Shown: piece by piece, positions 1-6,894 of the stretch
Numbering within the stretch: the stretch's first letter is position 1
Layout: every line of letters starts with the position of its first letter
Source of the DNA: CAMCTV01 sp964420985
GTDB taxonomy: Bacteria; Bacteroidota; Bacteroidia; Flavobacteriales_D; Sanyastnellaceae
Reading direction: 5' to 3'
NCBI GenBank assembly: GCA_964420985.1
Contig: CAYQUT010000036.1
Span: forward strand, 1-22,473
DNA length: 22,473 nt
The notes under the pieces: model-generated
The model's database searches: none
The model's input: the letters and a program-made list of their open reading frames with translations, nothing else
Told to the model about the DNA's origin: nothing
Made by a program: the position numbers and the translations under genes

Positions 1-1
1 C

Positions 2-70
2 CATGAGACCTACCATTTTGTGCACCGGGTGTTGAGTTTTTATGATCATTTTAAAACCAAAGTGAAATGA
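2..70 (+). CDS. 3' end of an upstream protein (partial, possibly S9-type peptidase)
   Basis: An open frame runs in from the left edge and reads 22 codons, starting HETYHFVHRVLSFYD and ending KTKVK, before a TGA at 68-70. The stop overlaps the ATG of the next gene as ATGA, the usual sign of translational coupling in an operon. The pattern (a His, aromatic residues, then a short amphipathic helix ending in lysines) resembles the C-terminal end of alpha/beta-hydrolase peptidases of the prolyl oligopeptidase group. So little is visible that the family is only a guess. That it is a real CDS end rests on the ATGA overlap and the protein-like composition. Confidence 0.5.
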   Translation, partial: HETYHFVHRVLSFYDHFKTKVK

Positions 71-699
71 AAAAATTGCTAGTGATCTTGGTTGTTTGTA
101 TGGCCTTATTCTCATGTAAGGAAAAGGATAATCACTGGGAGTTGAAATTGAATGTCAAGGAGGATCTGGGGATGACCAATCTTTCACTAGTCTCTGTCAA
201 GTTGCAAGGAAAAAAATTGACCTCTGGGGTTTACAGTGATGTTTGGACCGACATCACTTCTGCTACCACAGACGGATCGGGAAATGCTCAAATGCATTTT
301 GAACGAGACAGTTATGCCGCATTGCAATTGGAAGTTGTCCGTCCACAATATTTTACTGAAATTCTTACCATCAACCCTGATGAGTTCTCCGTTGGCGAGG
401 TCCTTCAGAAGCAAACTGTGCTGACACCGATGTCCTCTGTTTTGGTGTATTTAAAGACAACTGATCCCGCCGCAACCATTGATTTGGCGGTATTTTCGAG
501 CCATCCACAATGCAATTGTGATGACATGGGTACTTTTCATGTCGACGGATTGGAGGAGCTGAGCAAGACTTGTTACGCTCCAGGCGGTAGGTACTTGAAG
601 TATCAGATCAACTCCAATGGACCCTCTGGTCCTTTGCAATATTTTGATAGCCTGTACATTGAACCCTTTGTACAAAACACTTTGGATTATATTTACTGA
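67..699 (+). CDS. Small predicted lipoprotein of unknown function
   Basis: A 210-residue protein with a short basic N-terminus, a hydrophobic stretch (about residues 4-14) and a Cys at position 17 in the context ALFSC. That fits a lipoprotein signal peptide, although Phe at -2 is not ideal. The mature part is rich in beta-prone segments; residues 20-120 read like a carboxypeptidase-regulatory or other beta-sandwich fold. A C-terminal segment holds a Cys cluster (CNCDD near 150, then C about 18 residues later) that could form disulfides outside the cytoplasm. I do not recognise a named family. It begins inside the stop of the preceding frame (ATGA) and ends 14 nt before the deiminase gene, so it is probably co-transcribed with the secreted enzymes. 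Whether it helps them cannot be told from the sequence. Confidence 0.75.
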   Translation: MKKLLVILVVCMALFSCKEKDNHWELKLNVKEDLGMTNLSLVSVKLQGKKLTSGVYSDVWTDITSATTDGSGNAQMHFERDSYAALQLEVVRPQYFTEILTINPDEFSVGEVLQKQTVLTPMSSVLVYLKTTDPAATIDLAVFSSHPQCNCDDMGTFHVDGLEELSKTCYAPGGRYLKYQINSNGPSGPLQYFDSLYIEPFVQNTLDYIY

Positions 700-713
700 A
701 AGTATTTTTTAAT

Positions 714-2495
714 ATGAAGAAATTTTATTTGTCCGTTTGTTTTATGATGTTGGGATTGTCTCAAACCATTTTTGCGCAACAACTACCAAATGGCTTTACA
801 GATTTGGAATGGCAAATGGTTAAGAACGGAGAAGTGAATCCTGTTGTTTTGCCCAATGGAATCACCACTCCTCCCGTGGGAAGTTATGTCCGAAGCGCTG
901 CGGAGTGGGAAGAGATTCAATGTTTGACCATTGCTTGGACAGGCTATACCAATATTCTAAAAGCCATTGTGGCTGCCGCTAAGTTGGAAACGCGCGTGAT
1001 CATTCTTTCAGAGGATGTTCAAGCCACTCAAGATTATTTGTTGTCGACACAGGGCGGTACTGCATTAACAGACTTGAACAATGTGACTATTCTACAATGC
1101 AATTTTGATTCGATTTGGATGCGCGATTACGCTGGAAATACGGTGTATAAAAACGAGGTAGATAGTTTGGTTTTGGTGGATTGGATTTATAATCGTCCAA
1201 CAAGACCCAATGATGATGCTTCTCCAGAATGCATTGCCAACGAGTTGGGAATTCCTTTGCACACCATGACAGTTGCCCCCAATGATTTGGTGAATACAGG
1301 AGGCAATTGGATGGTTGATGGGTTAGGAACTGCCTTTGCTTCTGAATTGATTTTAGAGGAAAACATAGCTGGAAATCCTTATGGAGTTTCTGCTAAAACA
1401 GAGAGTCAAATAGATGGAATTGTTGAGGATTATTTGGGTATTGATCGTTACATTAAAATGAACACTTTGCCTTACGATGGCATTCATCACATTGATATGC
1501 ATATGAAGTTGCTGGATGAAGAGACGTTGTTGGTAGGTGAATATCCAGATGGTGTTTCAGATGGACCGCAAATCAATGCCAACATAGAATATGTATTGAG
1601 CAATTATAACTCGGTATGGGGAACGCCTTACCACATTGTTCGCATCCCTATGCCTAGCTCAGCCACAGGTGGCTGGCCCAGCACGGGATCATCCTACAGA
1701 ACCTTTACCAATGCCGTTTTTGTGAACAAGACTATTATCTTACCCACGTATCGTGAACAAGTGGATACAACGGCTTTGCGCATTTGGGAAGAGGCCATGC
1801 CGGGTTACAATATTGTCGGTATTGATTGCGACAACAATACTTCTAATATTATCAGTCAAAGCGGAGCCATTCATTGCATTACACATAGTGTGGGTGTAGA
1901 AGATCCCATGTTGATTACGCATCAATCTCTTACCGACACGGACAACGATCAAGATCCCTATGTGGTCACTGCTTATTTGGCGCATCGTTCAGGTATAGCC
2001 AGTGCCAAGTTGTATTGGAGGTTGTTAGGTAATACAACTTACAATGAGGTAAATATGGTTAATATCGGCGACGGAAATTGGCAGGCATCCATTCCGGCGC
2101 AGTCAATTGGAACAACAGTGCAGTATTATGTACAAGGAGAATCTGTTTCAGGCAAAGTCCAAGTGCGCCCTATCACCGCTCCAGCGGGATATTGGGATTT
2201 TAATGTAGTAGGAGTGAACGCAGTCACGGACATCATGCCGGTGATTGAGACCAAATTGTTTCCCAATCCAGCTTCAGCCATCACTTGCTTGCGCTGGAAT
2301 GCCCCATTTGCGAGCCATTACCATGTTGATTTGTTGGATATGACAGGAAGAGTGGTGATGAATCTTTTCAATGGCGTTGCACCCATCGGTGAAAAGCAAG
2401 TTTTTTTTAATGCTGATCAAATGCCAGCAGGCATGTACATGGTTCAAATGAAGCATGCATACGGCATTCAGACCCTTCAACTTTGCGTACATTAA
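714..2495 (+). CDS. Secreted peptidyl-arginine deiminase (Porphyromonas type) with T9SS sorting domain
   Basis: A 593-residue secreted enzyme of the PAD_porph/agmatine deiminase superfamily, which hydrolyses guanidinium groups to ureido groups (arginine to citrulline). A Sec signal peptide covers about residues 1-21, ending FAQ. Catalytic landmarks are WMRDY (Asp138), HHIDMH (His259, Asp261) and GAIHC (Cys388), in family order. TGGNWMVDG and AMPGYNIVG are further conserved blocks. The segment IYNRPTRPNDD matches the Porphyromonas gingivalis PPAD region IYNRPRPNDD as I recall it, whose arginines bind the substrate's C-terminal carboxylate. This favours a peptidyl-arginine substrate over agmatine. 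Residues about 397-500 look like an Ig-like beta domain. Residues about 510-593 (LFPNPAS, then YMVQM) form a type A T9SS sorting domain, so it is expected to cross the outer membrane. The stop overlaps the next start as TAATG. Family is sure; exact substrate is inferred. Confidence 0.9.
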   Translation: MKKFYLSVCFMMLGLSQTIFAQQLPNGFTDLEWQMVKNGEVNPVVLPNGITTPPVGSYVRSAAEWEEIQCLTIAWTGYTNILKAIVAAAKLETRVIILSEDVQATQDYLLSTQGGTALTDLNNVTILQCNFDSIWMRDYAGNTVYKNEVDSLVLVDWIYNRPTRPNDDASPECIANELGIPLHTMTVAPNDLVNTGGNWMVDGLGTAFASELILEENIAGNPYGVSAKTESQIDGIVEDYLGIDRYIKMNTLPYDGIHHIDMHMKLLDEETLLVGEYPDGVSDGPQINANIEYVLSNYNSVWGTPYHIVRIPMPSSATGGWPSTGSSYRTFTNAVFVNKTIILPTYREQVDTTALRIWEEAMPGYNIVGIDCDNNTSNIISQSGAIHCITHSVGVEDPMLITHQSLTDTDNDQDPYVVTAYLAHRSGIASAKLYWRLLGNTTYNEVNMVNIGDGNWQASIPAQSIGTTVQYYVQGESVSGKVQVRPITAPAGYWDFNVVGVNAVTDIMPVIETKLFPNPASAITCLRWNAPFASHYHVDLLDMTGRVVMNLFNGVAPIGEKQVFFNADQMPAGMYMVQMKHAYGIQTLQLCVH

Positions 2496-3481
2496 TGAAG
2501 ACCAGAAGAAATTTTTTGAAAGCGCTTCCTGTATTGGGAGCGCTTCCATTTTTGAGTTTTACCGGTGAACGTCGTAAGCCAAAATCTGGAGTTGAGCGTT
2601 TTAAAAAAGGATTGGTCATCAGTACATGGAATTTTGGTTTAAAAGCCAACGAGGCTGCAGCTGAAAATTTCTCTAAAGGTGGCAAGGCCGTGGACATGGT
2701 TGAAGCTGCAGGGAGGAAAATGGAAGATGATTTAAATGAGTTGTCCATTGGTTTAGGAGGATTTCCTGACAGAGAAGGCCACACAACCTTGGATGCTTGT
2801 ATCATGAACCATGAGGGCAAGGCGGGATCAGTTTGTTTTTTAGAACAAATCAAACATCCTGTTTCTGTTGCACGGGCCATCATGGAGAAGACACCCCATG
2901 TTGTGTTGGTTGGAGAAGGAGCTCAACAATTTGCATTGAGCAATGGATTTGAAAGGGATACGTACAAGAACCCAGAAGCGGTTAAGGCTTGGAAGGAATG
3001 GCTGGTGAAAAGTGAATATAAACCCATCATCAACATTGAAAATCACGATACCATTGGTATATTGGCCATGGATGGTGATGGAGATTTGGGAGGCGCTTGC
3101 ACGACCAGTGGTCTGGCATTTAAGATGCGTGGAAGGGTAGGAGATTCCCCCATCATTGGTTCTGGTTTGTATGTTGACAATGAAGTAGGTGCAGCAACAG
3201 CAACTGGGTTAGGAGAAACCATTTTGCGTTCATGCTCTTCTTTTTTAATTGTGGAGTTAATGCGCCAAGGTATGCATCCCCAAGCCGCTTGTGAGGAGGC
3301 CATCGAGAGATTGGTTAAAATCAATCAGTCTATTTTAAAAGTGGCGGATTATCAAGCTTGTTTCTTGGCCTGCAATACACAAGGAGAAATAGGAGCTTAC
3401 AGCGTCCACCCTGGTTTTACTTACGCCATATGGCGGGAGGGAAAAGCAGAAGTGATTTCCTCAAAAAGTAAATTAAGCTGA
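2495..3481 (+). CDS. N4-(beta-N-acetylglucosaminyl)-L-asparaginase (Ntn hydrolase)
   Basis: A 328-residue member of the glycosylasparaginase/isoaspartyl peptidase family, which cleaves the bond between asparagine and N-acetylglucosamine after autoproteolysis into two chains. The cleavage site is in NHDTIG: Asp185-Thr186, with Thr186 becoming the N-terminal nucleophile. The downstream blocks GGACTTSGLAFK and GRVGDSPIIGSG are hallmarks of the family, and the length is normal. The N-terminus MKTRRNFLK followed by a hydrophobic segment looks like a Tat-type export signal. I chose the ATG at 2495, which shares one base with the preceding TAA. A longer frame from a TTG at 2483 would add four residues before the twin arginines and is less likely. 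Its last 9 bases overlap the end of the convergent receiver-like gene. Co-expression with a secreted deiminase suggests a shared role on extracytoplasmic proteins, but that is inference. Confidence 0.92.
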   Translation: MKTRRNFLKALPVLGALPFLSFTGERRKPKSGVERFKKGLVISTWNFGLKANEAAAENFSKGGKAVDMVEAAGRKMEDDLNELSIGLGGFPDREGHTTLDACIMNHEGKAGSVCFLEQIKHPVSVARAIMEKTPHVVLVGEGAQQFALSNGFERDTYKNPEAVKAWKEWLVKSEYKPIINIENHDTIGILAMDGDGDLGGACTTSGLAFKMRGRVGDSPIIGSGLYVDNEVGAATATGLGETILRSCSSFLIVELMRQGMHPQAACEEAIERLVKINQSILKVADYQACFLACNTQGEIGAYSVHPGFTYAIWREGKAEVISSKSKLS

Positions 3482-3778
3482 GAATTTGGCTTGAACCTCT
3501 TCTAGAACTGTAGCTGGACCACCATGGTGCTCAAAGATCATTGCATCAGGAAATTTTTCGTTTTTCCAATGGATCAATTCACTTTCATCAGATGGGTTAA
3601 CAGCTCCGGTAAAAACAATCATGTCTAATACTTCGGATTGATATTCTTCAAGTACTTGTTCTACCGAGGCATAGCCTACCACTGAAAAACCGCCCTTCTC
3701 CAAAATTGATTGAATATTATCCACCATGTATTGGTGTTTACCGAGAATCAATATTTTTTTGGTTGCCATTTCTTCCAT
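3473..3778 (-). CDS. Small receiver-like protein lacking phosphorylation residues
   Basis: About 101 residues with an alternating beta/alpha pattern: MATKKILILGKHQY, a helix, GFSVVGYAS, a helix, then VLDMIVFTGAV. It resembles a CheY-like receiver, but the acidic pair after strand 1 is replaced by GK, the acceptor-Asp position reads TGA, and no conserved Lys follows. A phosphorylation-independent pseudo-receiver or related Rossmann-like fold is therefore likely. EHHGGPATVLEEV near the C-terminus resembles a block I recall from small Bacteroidota hypothetical proteins. A longer frame begins at TTG 3815-3817, but the TACTTTTG promoter box lies inside that extension, so the true start is ATG 3776-3778 or ATG 3767-3769. 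The gene is divergent from ubiA, and its last 9 bases overlap the asparaginase gene. Its function is unknown. Confidence 0.75.
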   Translation of the reverse strand: MEEMATKKILILGKHQYMVDNIQSILEKGGFSVVGYASVEQVLEEYQSEVLDMIVFTGAVNPSDESELIHWKNEKFPDAMIFEHHGGPATVLEEVQAKFSA

Positions 3779-3799
3779 GCCCACAATTTTTTCGCGATG

Positions 3800-3807
3800 C
3801 AAAAGTA
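3800..3807 (-). promoter_or_regulatory. Bacteroidota -7 box (TACTTTTG) for the receiver-like gene
   Basis: Read on the minus strand, the bases are TACTTTTG, a full match to TAnnTTTG. The proposed ATG follows after 21 nt, giving a normal short leader. I saw no good TTG at -33. The box lies inside the longest possible reading frame of the gene and so argues for the shorter start. Confidence 0.55.
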
Positions 3808-3854
3808 AGGCGAACAACCAATTTTGAGTTTAATTTGTTGATGAATTCATTAAC

Positions 3855-4724
3855 ATGTTGAATTATTTACGAATACTGCGTCCTATTAATTTGATAATCA
3901 TAGGTCTTACCGTTTTGGTTTTGCCATTACTAACGCTGTTGACCGTTGGAGTGGGGTGGGCAGCATTTTTTTTTATTGTTCTTAAAGCCCTGAATTTGAT
4001 CATCATTGCAGCAGCAGGCTATGTTATCAACGATTATTTTGACCAAAAAGCTGATGCCATCAATAAGCCGGATGAACAATGGGTGGGTACGCACATTACG
4101 GGCAAAAGAGCCATCTTGATGCATACCCTGCTCAGTTCACTGGCCCTGATTATCTCGGTTTTTATCAGTCATCATTTTCAACATCATTTTTATTGGATTG
4201 CAACTTTGGTTTTGACCATTTTATTACTGCTCTATACCCCTTTTTTCAAACGCACTATGCTAATGGGTAATGTTTTGGTTGCCGGTGTAGTGGCCATTAT
4301 CCCATGGTGGGCTTTGATGGATTGTATCAACGCCACGAATGAACGATTAATTTGGGCGATGGTGTTTTTTTCATTTTGTTCTAATTGGATGCGAGAAGTG
4401 ATAAAGGATATTCAGGATGTTAAAGGAGATAGGGTGGGACAATACAAAAGCATAGCTTTAATCATGGGAGTGTCCAAAGCGGTAGAATTGGTAAAATGGT
4501 CTTGGATCTTTTTATTGATATGTGTTTGGTTATGTCATCAGTTTATTTTAGAAGAAAGCAATAGGTGGTCTATGTTACTGATGTTATTGCCGGGCTTAGT
4601 CGGGTGGTTTCCTGTGTGGATAGCCAAGAACCCAGAGGATTACAAGCGCATAGCACGCTTGATGAAAATATGGATGATTGGTGCCACCATTGGTTTTATT
4701 CTTCTTTTTGCGCAATGTCGTTGA
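3855..4724 (+). CDS. UbiA-family prenyltransferase (geranylgeranylglycerol-phosphate geranylgeranyltransferase-like)
   Basis: A 289-residue, highly hydrophobic protein with seven to nine predicted membrane segments. It belongs to the UbiA superfamily, which transfers a prenyl chain from a polyprenyl diphosphate to an acceptor at the inner membrane. Both Asp-rich Mg2+/diphosphate motifs are present: NDYFDQKAD (Asn59, Asp60, Asp63, Asp67) and KDIQDVKGD (Asp185, Asp188, Asp192). Bacteroidota homologues are commonly annotated as geranylgeranylglycerol-phosphate geranylgeranyltransferase, named from the archaeal lipid enzyme. I cannot confirm the acceptor. It is not flanked by menaquinone or heme A genes, so a MenA or CtaB role is less supported. 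Its 3' end overlaps that of the convergent maf gene by 29 nt. In other members of the phylum this prenyltransferase is often found next to maf. Confidence 0.85.
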   Translation: MLNYLRILRPINLIIIGLTVLVLPLLTLLTVGVGWAAFFFIVLKALNLIIIAAAGYVINDYFDQKADAINKPDEQWVGTHITGKRAILMHTLLSSLALIISVFISHHFQHHFYWIATLVLTILLLLYTPFFKRTMLMGNVLVAGVVAIIPWWALMDCINATNERLIWAMVFFSFCSNWMREVIKDIQDVKGDRVGQYKSIALIMGVSKAVELVKWSWIFLLICVWLCHQFILEESNRWSMLLMLLPGLVGWFPVWIAKNPEDYKRIARLMKIWMIGATIGFILLFAQCR

Positions 4725-5292
4725 GCATTTGAAAGACCAAATGGGTAGGTAAACCCATAACATTGTAATATGATCCTTGAAGAGCTTCGATGGAAACCAA
4801 TCCCCAAAAGTCTTGCGCACCGTAGCTTCCCGCCTTATCCATGGGTTGATAGCGTTGAATATAATGATCAATCCATTGCTCTTCCATTTTCGCAAATTTG
4901 ACTTTGGTGCTGTCCCATCGTGTAATATTCGCTGTTCCTTTGACTACGGTTACCCCAGTGTAAACCGTATGCCATTTTCCATTTAATTGTTTTAACATGC
5001 GTTTGGCATCATCACTATTCAATGGCTTATTCAACGCCGTATCGCCGTGCCACACAATGGTGTCCGCAGTAATGATAATGGTATCATTGTCATAGGTGTC
5101 CTTCAAGGCAGCTGCTTTTTTCTCTGAGAGGAATACCGGGATTTCATGCTCCTTAAGGTGGTCAGGAAAATCTTCATTGATATCCAAACCGATAGACTGA
5201 AAAGATAATCCCATAGATTGCAGCAACTCTCTTCTTCGGGGTGATTGAGAGGCCAAAACGATTTTTAAATGAAGAAATTTATCAATGTCCAT
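4696..5292 (-). CDS. maf: Maf-family nucleoside triphosphate pyrophosphatase (dTTP/UTP type)
   Basis: A 198-residue cytoplasmic protein of the Maf/Ham1-like fold. It hydrolyses non-standard or excess nucleoside triphosphates to the monophosphate and pyrophosphate. The diagnostic N-terminal motif ASQSPRRRELL (about residues 14-24) is intact. So are the block ITADTIVW, holding the catalytic Asp, and the stretch DKAGSYGAQ followed by LQGSYYNVMGLP. Family members have been linked to septum formation and to removal of modified nucleotides. The gene is divergent from guaA across only 37 nt and convergent with ubiA, with a 29-nt 3' overlap. The start is ATG 5290-5292. A near-consensus promoter box (TACCTTAG) ends 4 nt before it. 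Confidence 0.92.
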   Translation of the reverse strand: MDIDKFLHLKIVLASQSPRRRELLQSMGLSFQSIGLDINEDFPDHLKEHEIPVFLSEKKAAALKDTYDNDTIIITADTIVWHGDTALNKPLNSDDAKRMLKQLNGKWHTVYTGVTVVKGTANITRWDSTKVKFAKMEEQWIDHYIQRYQPMDKAGSYGAQDFWGLVSIEALQGSYYNVMGLPTHLVFQMLNDIAQKEE

Positions 5293-5293
5293 C

Positions 5294-5326
5294 TTGCTAA
5301 GGTATTGTGCTTAACAACTACCTTTG
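5294..5326 (+). promoter_or_regulatory. guaA promoter: TTG - 22 nt - TACCTTTG
   Basis: TACCTTTG at 5319-5326 is an exact TAnnTTTG box, and a TTG at 5294-5296 lies 22 nt upstream, near the usual -33 spacing. Only 3 nt (CAC) separate the box from the guaA ATG at 5330. Transcription starting the usual few bases after the box would begin at or very near the start codon, predicting a leaderless mRNA. Confidence 0.6.
5297..5304 (-). promoter_or_regulatory. Possible -7 box (TACCTTAG) for maf
   Basis: On the minus strand TACCTTAG matches TAnnTTTG except for one base and ends 4 nt before the maf ATG. No convincing TTG lies at the expected upstream distance. It mirrors the guaA box across the same 37-nt spacer. 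The call is weak and rests mostly on position. Confidence 0.3.
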
Positions 5327-5329
5327 CAC

Positions 5330-6862
5330 ATGCATCAACAAATTTTAATTCTTGATTTCGGGTCTCAGGTTACCCAATTGATTGCGCGTCGATTGCGCGA
5401 ATTGAATGTGTATTGTGAAATTCATCCTTGGAACAAAATTCCTGTTATTTCTGAACACGTGCACGGGGTTATACTTTCAGGTAGTCCGTTTTCTGTTCAT
5501 CAAGAAGGCGCGCCAATGCCCGATTTGACAGATATCTACAATCGTTTTCCCGTATTGGGAATTTGTTACGGAGCACAATTGATGGCCATTCAAAATCAAG
5601 GTTCAGTGGTGCGTTCAACCCATCGTGAGTATGGAAGAGCATTGTTGAATCATGTGGATGCAGGAAATGTATTGTTGAGAGGTGTCTCGATGAATAGTCA
5701 AGTATGGATGTCTCATGGGGATACCATTGAGTCAGCGGGATCAACAGCAGAGGTCATTTGCAGTACGGCAGATGTAGCATTTGCGGGTTACCAGATCAAA
5801 GGCAAATCGCATTTTGGTGTTCAATTTCATCCTGAGGTATACCATAGTACAGAGGGCATGCAATTGCTAAAAAACTTTGTCATGGGTGTCTGCGGTTGCA
5901 CTGGTGATTGGACTCCCGCGGTTTTTGTAGATGAAACCATTGCTGAATTAAAAAATAAATTGGGAGAAGATCATGTTATCCTTGGTTTGAGCGGTGGTGT
6001 TGATTCTACCGTGGCTGCGGTGATTTTGCACAAGGCCATTGGAGATCGATTGCACTGCATTTTTGTAGACAACGGATTGTTGCGCAAGGATGAGTTTGAT
6101 CAAGTGTTATCGGATTATGAGCACATGGGACTCAACATCAAAGGCGTTAGAGCTTCAGATTTATTTTACACTGCATTAAAGGGATTAGATGATCCAGAAG
6201 CAAAGCGCAAAGCGATTGGTAAAACATTTATTGATGTTTTTGATGAGGAATCCAAAAAAGTGGAGAATGCGCAGTGGTTGGGACAGGGTACCATTTATCC
6301 TGATGTGATTGAAAGTGTGAGTGCATCGGGAGGTCCTTCCCAGACCATTAAGAGTCATCACAATGTTGGTGGTCTGCCTGACTACATGAAGTTGAAAGTG
6401 GTAGAGCCTCTGCGCTCATTGTTTAAAGATGAGGTAAGACGCGTAGGTGCTAGTTTGGGTATTGCATCCCATTTATTGGCACGTCATCCTTTCCCTGGTC
6501 CTGGTTTGGGCATTAGAATTTTGGGCGACATTACTCCAGAAAAAGTGAATTTATTGCAACAGGCGGATGCTATTTTCATCAATGCTCTGAAGGCTGAAGG
6601 TTGGTATGATCGCGTGTGGCAAGCGGGTGTGATTTTGTTACCCGTGAAAAGTGTTGGGGTTATGGGAGATGAGAGAACATATGAGCAGGCTGTGGCTTTG
6701 CGCGCTGTATCAAGTACAGATGGCATGACAGCGGATTGGGTAGACCTTCCTTACGCCCTTTTGGCTAAAGTGAGCAATGACATTATAAACCAAGTAAAGG
6801 GTATCAATCGCGTGGTGTATGACATCAGTTCTAAGCCGCCGGCAACCATTGAATGGGAATAG
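5330..6862 (+). CDS. guaA: GMP synthase (glutamine-hydrolysing)
   Basis: A 510-residue cytoplasmic enzyme that aminates XMP to GMP using ATP and glutamine, the last step of guanine nucleotide synthesis. The N-terminal class I amidotransferase domain has LDFGSQ, the nucleophile Cys79 in GICYGAQ, and His167/Glu169 in QFHPEV. The ATP-pyrophosphatase domain has the P-loop SGGVDST (221-227). The C-terminal dimerisation domain ends KPPATIEWE, as in typical GuaA. Length is standard. I take ATG 5330 as start because MHQQILILDFGSQ aligns with known GuaA N-termini; an in-frame TTG at 5324 lies inside the promoter box. It is the first gene of a probable operon with the LysM protein, hemF and a DUF4476-like gene. 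Confidence 0.97.
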   Translation: MHQQILILDFGSQVTQLIARRLRELNVYCEIHPWNKIPVISEHVHGVILSGSPFSVHQEGAPMPDLTDIYNRFPVLGICYGAQLMAIQNQGSVVRSTHREYGRALLNHVDAGNVLLRGVSMNSQVWMSHGDTIESAGSTAEVICSTADVAFAGYQIKGKSHFGVQFHPEVYHSTEGMQLLKNFVMGVCGCTGDWTPAVFVDETIAELKNKLGEDHVILGLSGGVDSTVAAVILHKAIGDRLHCIFVDNGLLRKDEFDQVLSDYEHMGLNIKGVRASDLFYTALKGLDDPEAKRKAIGKTFIDVFDEESKKVENAQWLGQGTIYPDVIESVSASGGPSQTIKSHHNVGGLPDYMKLKVVEPLRSLFKDEVRRVGASLGIASHLLARHPFPGPGLGIRILGDITPEKVNLLQQADAIFINALKAEGWYDRVWQAGVILLPVKSVGVMGDERTYEQAVALRAVSSTDGMTADWVDLPYALLAKVSNDIINQVKGINRVVYDISSKPPATIEWE

Positions 6863-6894
6863 TATTTGCTTTAAATAATGTTTACTTTTACGGC

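Noticed and set aside
2407..2883. 158-codon open frame on the minus strand across the deiminase/asparaginase junction
   Set aside because: It lies entirely antisense to two genes with clear families and conserved catalytic residues. Its translation is low in domain-like pattern and it has no promoter of note.
5324..5329. TTG start for GuaA two codons upstream of the ATG
   Set aside because: The TTG is part of the TACCTTTG promoter box, and known GuaA N-termini fit the ATG at 5330.
6853..6894. In-frame ATG inside the end of guaA as start of the LysM protein
   Set aside because: It adds 14 residues ahead of a good signal peptide, whereas ATG 6895 puts the signal at the N-terminus.
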